A DNA stretch of 5,371 bases from Planctomycetota bacterium. Its GTDB lineage: Bacteria > Planctomycetota > Planctomycetia > Gemmatales > Gemmataceae. Below the pieces are notes generated by a model. That model was given only the letters and a program-made list of their open reading frames with translations, was not told the origin of the DNA and made no database searches. Positions 1-5,371 of the stretch are shown here, piece by piece; within the stretch, counting starts at the first letter, position 1; the number at the start of each line of letters is the position of its first letter. The translations under genes were made by a program, and so were the position numbers. The DNA is taken from the NCBI GenBank assembly GCA_016200155.1, contig JACQFG010000314.1, positions 1-5,371 on the forward strand, given 5' to 3'.

Positions 1-319
1 CGTCTGCTGCAACAATTACCTGTAGGAACGGCCAGGTCAGTTCATCATTATCGAGTTCCTTCTCCCCTCGAGGATAATCGGAACCTGGCAAAAACACCAC
101 ATCGACATCGTTTGGATTCAGCTTGCCGGTCACAAAACTACCGTTCACGAGAAGCCGGCGAACTCCAGCTTTTCTGGCTGCTTCGATGAAATCCAGCAAC
201 TCGTTAATCTCCGTTTCTCGCTCCTCGGAATCGGTGCCGAAACGCGCTGCCAACTCATCGACGGCACAAGGATGAATTCCCGGCGGCAGGTTGCCATAAT
301 CATCAAACGGAGGCAACAT
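1..319 (-). CDS. DUF6932-like nucleotidyltransferase-fold protein, 5' part (3' end outside window)
   Basis: The first 106 codons of a gene that leaves the window at its left edge without a stop. The protein opens with MLPPFDDYGNLPPGIH, the N-terminus I recall for the DUF6932 family. At residues 59-73 it has NGSF followed by P-N-D-V-D, so G60-S61 and D71/D73 match the Gly-Ser...Asp-x-Asp metal-binding signature of minimal nucleotidyltransferases. Residues 32-51 look helical and charged. The ATG at 319 is preceded by an AGG about 8 nt upstream, a weak ribosome binding site, and no better start is visible. The molecular function of this family is not established; a role as an MNT-like antitoxin or nucleotide-transferring enzyme is only inference. 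It starts 49 bp beyond the hydrolase stop. The stretch is about 54% GC by hand count, lower than the neighbouring genes (about 60-70% in sampled stretches), which may mean separate acquisition. Confidence 0.8.
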   Translation of the reverse strand, partial: MLPPFDDYGNLPPGIHPCAVDELAARFGTDSEERETEINELLDFIEAARKAGVRRLLVNGSFVTGKLNPNDVDVVFLPGSDYPRGEKELDNDELTWPFLQVIVAAD

Positions 320-368
320 GGTCAACCTACTCCCATTCTATCTTTGAAAACCGGCGGCGATTCGCCAC

Positions 369-2074
369 TCAGTTCAAGATTTCCCGATAAACAAACCGCC
401 GCGGCGCCAGTGTTTGCTGCAACTCCGGCATGTCGTAGTGCTTGAGCACGCCGGGGACCACGCTGCCGAGTTCGTCGTAGGTGATCGGCCGTTGTACGAC
501 GCCGAGCCATGGACGCACCGCGCCGTCCAGGTGAATTTCGCGAATGCGCGCATCGAGAGCAGCGGCGTGCAGTACGACGCGCCCGGTCCTGCCTTCGCCG
601 ACGAGGTGCGTCTCCTCACCGCCGACTGCTTTCAGCAACGACAGCAGGTCGACCACGCGCTGGCCCAGCAGCGGACGATTGAGATGCATCGCCAGAAACG
701 CTTCCTTTTGATCGGCGCCGAAATAGGCCGACTTCGACGCCGGGGCCGTTTCGCCGAGGCCGCGCAGGTCGACGATGTAAATCTCTTGATGATTCTTTTC
801 GTACTTCTCGACGAGCCATTTCGGCAGCTTGCCATCGCTAGGCAGCCCGGCGTCGGGCGCGTAGATCACCGGCGGGCCCTTCGGCTGAATGTGCTTGAAA
901 CGCAATCCCGGAATCAGAATGCCCTTCTCGGTTTCGTAAATGACCTTGTGCGTGCTGAGGCGATCTTCGAGGTAGTGAATCTTTTGGCTCAGCAATTTCG
1001 CCGTCGGGATCTCGCCTGGCAACCCGAGCAGTTTCCGGATCAATGCTTGACGTTCCTTCTCCGACAGCTTCGGGAATTTTGCACGCTGGGCTTCGTACTT
1101 CTTCGCTTCGAGCTGGTTCAAGCCGAACGCGGCGATACCCTTGAAGTCGGCGAGCACCTGACCGCTGCGCGTGCATTGCAGTTCGGCGTCGGTAAAAGTC
1201 GGAAAGGCGCCTTCGCTCGGGGCGTCGTCGATGTTGAGCAGCCAGCGGCGCATCCAGCGCATCGCGGCCTCGCGGCGCGGCTTCGAGAAGCCGTGCTTGT
1301 CGTCGTACTCGAACAGAGCGACCCGTTCGCCGTGGCCGAGTTTGCTGAAGAGCACGCTGGCTTCGCGGAACGTCGTCCACGAGCCTTGCTGATCGAAGTA
1401 ATCTTGCGAGGCGATGCACATCAACGTCGGTTTCGGAGCGCGCATCGTCAGGTAATCGACATGCTCCATGCCGAAGGCGACCTGGCCGGGGATGTTCTGC
1501 TCGGCGTCTTGCGGACCGATGGTGGCGAAGAGGCGTTCGAGACTGGTGATGTAGCAGGACGGGGCGGCGCAGACGATGCGATCGTCGAGGGCCATGAGGT
1601 AGGCGGTCATAGTGCCGCCGCCGGAGTTGCCGGTGCAGCCGATCTTGTTGGGATCGACCTCGGGCCGGCTCACTAAGTAGTCGATACTGCGAATGCCATC
1701 CCAGATGCGATAGCCGGCCGTCGATTGACCGACGAGGAGGGCGCCGATGCCGACCATGGTGTGCTCGCTGGTGCTGCCCTTGATGGCGCCCTTCTTGTTT
1801 TCGTCGAGGAGTTGCAGCCGTTCGCCCTGGCCGATCGGGTCGAAGCACAACACCGCGAGGCCGTTCCGCGCTGGCGTTTCTGGATTTCATCGGGCGTCTT
1901 GAGCGACGCGACCAGCTTCTTGCGGGCGTCGAAGTGTTTCTGCGCCTCGGCACGCAGGTAGGTGTAGAGCATCTTGCGCGGCTCTTGCTCGGCCGACAGA
2001 ATTTGCAGCTTTTCCTGAGCCGCAAGAGGAGATGCCGCGAAAACAAGGAGGAGGACAAGGTAATGTCGCCGCAT
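369..2074 (-). pseudogene. Exported alpha/beta hydrolase (acetyl xylan esterase-like), broken by an internal deletion and frameshift
   Basis: The N-terminus is read from ATG 2074: signal peptide MRRHYLVLLLVFAASPLAAQ, likely cleaved after Ala19, then about 48 residues ending near EIQKRQR. That frame stops at 1673. Codons for RNGLAVLCFDPIGQGER start in another frame at about 1868 and run open to the TGA at 369. This part carries an esterase nucleophile elbow (GCTGNSGGG, serine codon near 1625), an acid candidate in SQDYFD and a histidine in DKHGF, so the first hydrolase domain has a recognisable triad. A second hydrolase-like domain fills the C-terminal third; its elbow reads VGEGRTG, without serine. 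In relatives I recall, roughly 90 residues separate the two halves, including the first core strands; here they directly abut. A simple sequencing indel would not remove them, so this is a real or assembly deletion of 3n+1 bases. An intact product would be periplasmic or exported; substrate unknown. Confidence 0.8.
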
Positions 2075-2144
2075 GGTCTTTCCAAAGAATGGGATGGGGG
2101 AACAACCAGCGGCATTCTATTTAGACGTGGAGGATTGAGCAGTG

Positions 2145-2225
2145 TCGTAGCCGCAAGCTGCAAGCTTGCGGGCTTGGCTGGGTGTCGTCGCGAAAAGCAC
2201 GCAAGCTGGCAGCTTGCGGCTACGA
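2145..2225. repeat. Paired-palindrome intergenic element A
   Basis: Two 26-bp arms (2145-2170 and 2200-2225) are inverted copies with one mismatch (a2162 against g2208), separated by 29 nt. Each arm contains a 19-bp palindrome (2152-2170 and 2200-2218; the right one reads CGCAAGCTGGCAGCTTGCG with perfect 9-bp half-sites around one G). The outer ends are TCGTAGC and GCTACGA. The DNA could form one long stem or two side-by-side hairpins. It lies at the 3' end of the kinase gene and may end its transcript, although no T-tract follows as in a standard intrinsic terminator. It resembles dispersed REP-like repeats of planctomycete genomes, from memory; copy number cannot be seen here. Confidence 0.88.
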
Positions 2226-3788
2226 ATAATGCCCGCTGGCGAGCATGTCCTGTGCGGACAGGTCGGTGATCTTGCGCTGGGCCTCGAAGTTGCTCGGCTC
2301 CAGTTCGACGACGCGCTCCCACAGGGCGATGGCCGGCTTCCAATCCTGCAGATGCTCGTGCAGCCGGGCGCGGGCGCGCACCAGCGTGGCATTGTCCGGC
2401 GCCGCCTCGCTGCCCTGTTCGAGGAACCACCGGCCCAGCGCGGGCAGGCCGATGTCGGTCGCGGTCTCGGCCATCTCGATGTGCGTGTCGGCGTCGGTGG
2501 GTTGATGGACCAGCACCTGTTCGCCGTACTCGAAGACCTTGCGCCAATCCCCGGCGGTTCGGGCAGCGTGCATCTTCGATTTGATGGCCAGCACGTTCAG
2601 GCTCGCGAACCACCGTCCGAGGACGCCGCCGGCCTTCTTTTGATGCAGGTCGCGCAGCGTCTTGCGGGCGATGAGATCGAACGGATTGAGCCGCAGCGCG
2701 TCCTCGAGGAGCTGGCGCGCATAATCGTCGCTGCCGCGTGACAGGATTTCGAGAGCATGGCGCTGCAGCGAAGCCGCGGCCCGAACCTGGTCGGTAGAGA
2801 TCGCGGCTGCAGGAGCAGGCTTGGCGGCGGCGACCAGCGGCTGAGCCGGCACCGTCAGCCGCGTCGACTCCAGCCCGGCATGCCTCGTCTTGCGCTGACT
2901 GCTGTTCACCGGAATCGGCGTGGCGCCCGAGGCCTCGGCCCGCGTTCGCTTCAACGCCCGCAGCAGTTCACGCGGATCGCGGTAGCGGTTATCGGGATTC
3001 TTCGCCAGCATTCTTTCCATGATCGCCCAGAACCCGGTCGACACCGCGGGATTGAATTGACGAACGTCCGTGGGCGGCGTCTCGAGGTGCTGGAAGAGCC
3101 GCTCGCCGAGCCCGCCCTGGGCAAACGGCGCCTCGCCGGCAAGCATGTGATACATCGTGCAGCCGAGCGAATAGATGTCGGTGCGAATATCGATGGCATG
3201 GCTGTCGCGCGCCTGCTCCGGCGCCATGTAATCGATGGTGCCGACCGTGCTGCCTTCGCGGGTCAGGCGGAATTCGTCCTCGCCGATGCGGACCGCCAGG
3301 CCCATGTCCGCCAGCTTGGCGACCGCCCTTCGACCCGAACGCGCCAGCATGATGTTGGACGGCTTGACATCGCGATGAACGATGCCGTGCTCGAAGGCAT
3401 GGCCGAGCGCCTCGGCGACGTGGATAGTGATGCGGCGCGCTTCTTCGGGCTTCAACTTGCCGCGCTTCTGAATGTACTTGCCCAGATCGACGCCGTCGAC
3501 GAACTCGAAGGCCAGGCAGAAGACATCGAGGTCGCGTTCCCAGCTGCAGCCGTAGAGGGTGACGATGTTGGGGTGATTCAAGCGAGCGGCGTTGCGCGCC
3601 TCGCGTCGGAAGCGTTCCAGCGCCACGCCGTTTTCGGTCAGATGGGTGTGCAGGACCTTCAGCGCCGCCAGGCGCCCGAGCTCGCGATCCACGGCCTTGT
3701 AGACGGCGCCCATGCCGCCGGTGGCGAGATGCTCCATCACTTCGTACTTGCCGAGACGGAAACCAGGCTCGATGCGAATCGTGGCCAT
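2220..3788 (-). CDS. Soluble Hanks-type serine/threonine protein kinase with C-terminal TPR-like region
   Basis: A 522-residue protein. The kinase domain spans about residues 15-285: glycine loop LATGGMGAVYKA (21-32), ATP-anchoring Lys44 in ALKVL, helix-C Glu63, catalytic HRDVKPSN (138-145), metal-binding D161-M-G, activation segment ending in APE (189-191) and DIYSLG (204-209). All key catalytic residues are present, so it should be active. The usual first Gly of the loop is Ala22 and DFG is DMG. An Ala/Pro-rich linker (about 312-332) leads to a helical region (about 340-515) with TPR-like units such as ARQLLEDALRLNPFD and PAIALWERVVELEPSNFEAQRK, presumably for partner binding. No transmembrane segment, PASTA or FHA domain is visible, so it is probably cytoplasmic. 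Start ATG 3788 has a good GGAG 8 nt upstream. The final Ser codon and the TAG stop lie inside palindromic element A. Substrates are unknown. Confidence 0.95.
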   Translation of the reverse strand: MATIRIEPGFRLGKYEVMEHLATGGMGAVYKAVDRELGRLAALKVLHTHLTENGVALERFRREARNAARLNHPNIVTLYGCSWERDLDVFCLAFEFVDGVDLGKYIQKRGKLKPEEARRITIHVAEALGHAFEHGIVHRDVKPSNIMLARSGRRAVAKLADMGLAVRIGEDEFRLTREGSTVGTIDYMAPEQARDSHAIDIRTDIYSLGCTMYHMLAGEAPFAQGGLGERLFQHLETPPTDVRQFNPAVSTGFWAIMERMLAKNPDNRYRDPRELLRALKRTRAEASGATPIPVNSSQRKTRHAGLESTRLTVPAQPLVAAAKPAPAAAISTDQVRAAASLQRHALEILSRGSDDYARQLLEDALRLNPFDLIARKTLRDLHQKKAGGVLGRWFASLNVLAIKSKMHAARTAGDWRKVFEYGEQVLVHQPTDADTHIEMAETATDIGLPALGRWFLEQGSEAAPDNATLVRARARLHEHLQDWKPAIALWERVVELEPSNFEAQRKITDLSAQDMLASGHYS

Positions 3789-3796
3789 GGAATCTT

Positions 3797-3800
3797 CTCC
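3797..3800 (-). promoter_or_regulatory. Ribosome binding site of the kinase gene
   Basis: GGAG on the minus strand, 8 nt before ATG 3788. It supports this start over the in-frame possibilities further into the kinase domain. The glycine loop begins at residue 21 of this product, the expected distance for a bacterial kinase. Confidence 0.65.
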
Positions 3801-3917
3801 GGAAAAATGGCGAAGGCAAATTGTTCCAGCGACGTGACGGGGAAATCAATCGGGCCTTTTTCATGGTAGGCCATCGCCGCGCGAAGCTCCAGTCGAAGTG
3901 GGATCAAATTCGCAAAT

Positions 3918-3932
3918 TGAGGGAATCCCTCA
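3918..3932. promoter_or_regulatory. Short palindrome upstream of the kinase gene (possible operator)
   Basis: TGAGGGA and TCCCTCA are perfect 7-bp half-sites around a single A. The site lies about 130 bp before the kinase start codon, in the region that must carry that gene's promoter if it has its own. No clear -35/-10 pair could be assigned next to it. It may be a regulator site or chance. Confidence 0.25.
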
Positions 3933-3948
3933 TTCTCGGAGAAAGATC

Positions 3949-4038
3949 GGTAACGGTACACTTCGTAGGACAGGCTGCCAGCCTATCCTGACAGGCTGGC
4001 AGCCTGTCCTACGAAATTCGCCAAACTGTACCACTATC
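3949..4038. mobile_element. Candidate MITE-like element carrying palindromic element B
   Basis: The sequence GAAAGATCG occurs at 3941-3949 and again at 4039-4047, like a target-site duplication of 8 or 9 bp. Immediately inside are imperfect inverted ends: GGTAACGGTACACTTCG on the left against GATAGTGGTACAGTTTG (reverse complement of the right end), 12 of 17 matching, with an uninterrupted GGTACA core. Between them lies palindromic element B. There is no coding capacity. A small non-autonomous transposon fits, but a 9-bp direct repeat can arise by chance, and element B could be an independent repeat. Confidence 0.35.
3962..4015. repeat. Paired-palindrome intergenic element B
   Basis: Perfect 23-bp inverted arms (3962-3984 and 3993-4015) are separated by 8 nt. 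As in element A, the structure is two 19-bp palindromes: 3969-3987 has one broken pair, and 3990-4008 (GACAGGCTGGCAGCCTGTC) is perfect around a central G. The outer ends are TTCGTAG and CTACGAA. It sits 37 bp past the stop of the TMEM175 gene and before the kinase promoter region, so it may also act as a transcription barrier, but no T-tract is present. Confidence 0.9.
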
Positions 4039-4052
4039 GAAAGATCGACCGC

Positions 4053-4649
<597 letters not shown>

Positions 4650-4654
4650 TACGA

Positions 4655-4659
4655 CCCTC
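4655..4659 (-). promoter_or_regulatory. Ribosome binding site deciding the TMEM175 start
   Basis: GAGGG on the minus strand lies 5 nt before ATG 4649. The alternative TTG at 4685 has only GGGCG-like sequence at a poor distance. This favours the shorter, 198-residue product. Confidence 0.6.
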
Positions 4660-4714
4660 GCCGCTGATGCTTCGGAAACCGACAATATCGTTAGACGCCC
4701 CTACTCCTGCAATC

Positions 4715-4718
4715 GAGG
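4715..4718 (+). promoter_or_regulatory. Ribosome binding site of acnA
   Basis: GAGG lies 6 nt before ATG 4725, a standard spacing. It fixes the start of the aconitase reading frame. Confidence 0.65.
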
Positions 4719-4724
4719 TTTCTC

Positions 4725-5371
4725 ATGGCTGACTCCTTTCAGAGCAAGGCAACGCTGACCATCGACAACGCCGCCTACACGATTCATCGGCTCGACGCCG
4801 TTTACAAGAAGCACCCGCAGGCTCAGCGGCTCCCCTTCTCGCTCAAGATATTGCTGGAGAACCTACTCCGCACGGAAGACGGCGTCAACGTCACCGCCGC
4901 CGACATCACTGCCCTCGCCCAGTGGGACGCGAAGGCGGAGCCGAACAAGGAGATCGCGTTCACGGTGTCGCGCGTCTTGCTGCAGGATTTCACGGGAGTC
5001 CCCGCGATCGTCGATCTGGCGGCGATGCGCGACGCCATGAAGAAGCTCGGCGGCGATCCGGCCAAGATCAACCCGCTGCAGCCCGTCGAGCTGGTCGTCG
5101 ATCACTCGGTGCAGGTCGACAACTTCGGCGCCGCCAATTCCTTTCAGCTCAACACCGACACCGAATACGAGCGCAACCGCGAACGCTACGTCTTCCTGCG
5201 CTGGGGCCAAAGCGCGTTTCGCAACTTCAAGGCCGTGCCGCCGGACACCGGGATCGTCCACCAGGTGAACGTCGAGTTCCTCGCGCGCGTCATCATGTCT
5301 AGTGGAGATCGCCCGGCCGCCGGCGGCGCGCGGCTCGCGTACCCCGACACGCTCGTCGGCACCGACTCGCA
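4725..5371 (+). CDS. acnA: Aconitate hydratase, AcnA/IRP1 type, N-terminal part (3' end outside window)
   Basis: The first 215 codons of aconitase, which interconverts citrate and isocitrate in the TCA cycle using a 4Fe-4S cluster. Family landmarks appear in order: SRVLLQDFTGVPAIVDLAAM (82-101), a Pro-rich turn then VELVVDHSVQVD (121-132), ERNRERYVFLRWGQ (149-162), VPPDTGIVHQVN (171-182) and YPDTLVGTDS (206-215), where AcnA proteins continue with HTTMINGLG. Full-length members have about 890-900 residues, so roughly a quarter is present; the cluster cysteines lie beyond the window and cannot be checked. Compared with E. coli AcnA as I remember it, PPGTGICHQVNLEY is here PPDTGIVHQVNVEF, and the loop before YPDT is an Ala/Gly-rich stretch (SSGDRPAAGGARLA). 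The ATG has GAGG 6 nt upstream. No disruption is seen in the visible part. Confidence 0.96.
   Translation, partial: MADSFQSKATLTIDNAAYTIHRLDAVYKKHPQAQRLPFSLKILLENLLRTEDGVNVTAADITALAQWDAKAEPNKEIAFTVSRVLLQDFTGVPAIVDLAAMRDAMKKLGGDPAKINPLQPVELVVDHSVQVDNFGAANSFQLNTDTEYERNRERYVFLRWGQSAFRNFKAVPPDTGIVHQVNVEFLARVIMSSGDRPAAGGARLAYPDTLVGTDS

Larger units (their letters stand above)
4650..4724. promoter_or_regulatory. Divergent promoter region between the TMEM175 and acnA genes
   Basis: These 75 bp separate the two divergent start codons, so promoters for both genes should lie here or extend into the opposite gene. The most AT-rich patch is around 4682-4693. No sigma-70-like pair with good spacing stands out, and no strong palindromic operator was seen. 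The call rests on gene arrangement, not on a recognised motif. Confidence 0.4.

Noticed and set aside
345..366. Possible intrinsic terminator after the hydrolase gene (GGCGA/TCGCC stem at 356-366, then TTTT at 347-350 on the minus strand)
   Set aside because: The stem leaves only a one-base centre (or 4 bp with a 3-nt loop), and five bases separate it from a run of only four Ts; too weak to call.
414..1676. 420-codon open frame on the plus strand opposite the hydrolase
   Set aside because: Antisense shadow of a gene with clear family motifs; no recognisable protein features of its own.
838..2613. 591-codon open frame on the minus strand across the hydrolase, element A and the kinase 3' end
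   Set aside because: Its translation is Arg/Pro-rich and low in complexity, as expected of an off-frame reading of high-GC genes, and it crosses two well-supported coding regions.
2757..3869. 370-codon open frame on the plus strand opposite the kinase
   Set aside because: Antisense shadow, rich in Arg and lacking motifs, opposite a fully conserved kinase domain.
3737..3961. 74-codon open frame on the minus strand overlapping the kinase start
   Set aside because: Part of it looks protein-like (residues near FPQFANLIPLRLELRAAM), but it overlaps the kinase by about 50 bp out of frame, has no recognised family, and starts beside element B without a clear ribosome binding site.
4650..4685. Upstream TTG start giving a 210-residue TMEM175 protein
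   Set aside because: No ribosome binding site at that position, while the internal ATG has GAGGG at good spacing and places the FSDGV motif as in the family.
4863..5261. 132-codon open frame on the minus strand opposite acnA
   Set aside because: Antisense shadow of a strongly conserved aconitase segment.

Overview
The window looks like chromosomal DNA of a high-GC bacterium, most probably a planctomycete (Planctomycetota; inferred from gene content, no search was run). The pointers are a secreted two-domain esterase-like hydrolase of the type expanded in that phylum, a soluble Hanks-type Ser/Thr kinase with a TPR-like tail, and intergenic paired palindromes. No tRNA, rRNA, CRISPR array or transposase gene was seen.

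Layout from left to right. 1-319 (minus) is the 5' part of a small nucleotidyltransferase-like gene (DUF6932 type) that runs off the left edge. 369-2074 (minus) is a broken gene for an exported alpha/beta hydrolase: signal peptide and N-terminus lie in one frame, the rest in another, and the protein segment expected between them is absent. 2145-2225 is a paired-palindrome element whose outer end supplies the stop codon of the next gene. 2220-3788 (minus) encodes the kinase. 3789-4052 is intergenic and holds a second paired-palindrome element (3962-4015) inside what may be a 90-bp non-autonomous mobile element. 4053-4649 (minus) encodes a six-helix TMEM175-type (DUF1211) potassium channel. 4650-4724 is a 75-bp divergent intergenic region. 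4725-5371 (plus) is the first 215 codons of an aconitase (acnA), cut by the right edge.

The genes do not form an obvious pathway: central metabolism (aconitase), ion transport (TMEM175), signalling (kinase), an exported hydrolase relic and a small nucleotidyltransferase-like protein. The four minus-strand genes point the same way, but gaps of 49, 145 and 264 bp and the palindromic elements argue against one tight operon.

The most interesting content is the pair of palindromic elements. They have different arm sequences but the same plan: two 19-bp palindromes between TCGTAG and CTACGA ends, with base changes that occur in pairs and preserve pairing. This suggests selection or replication as a structured repeat. 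The second notable item is the internal deletion plus frameshift in the hydrolase gene.
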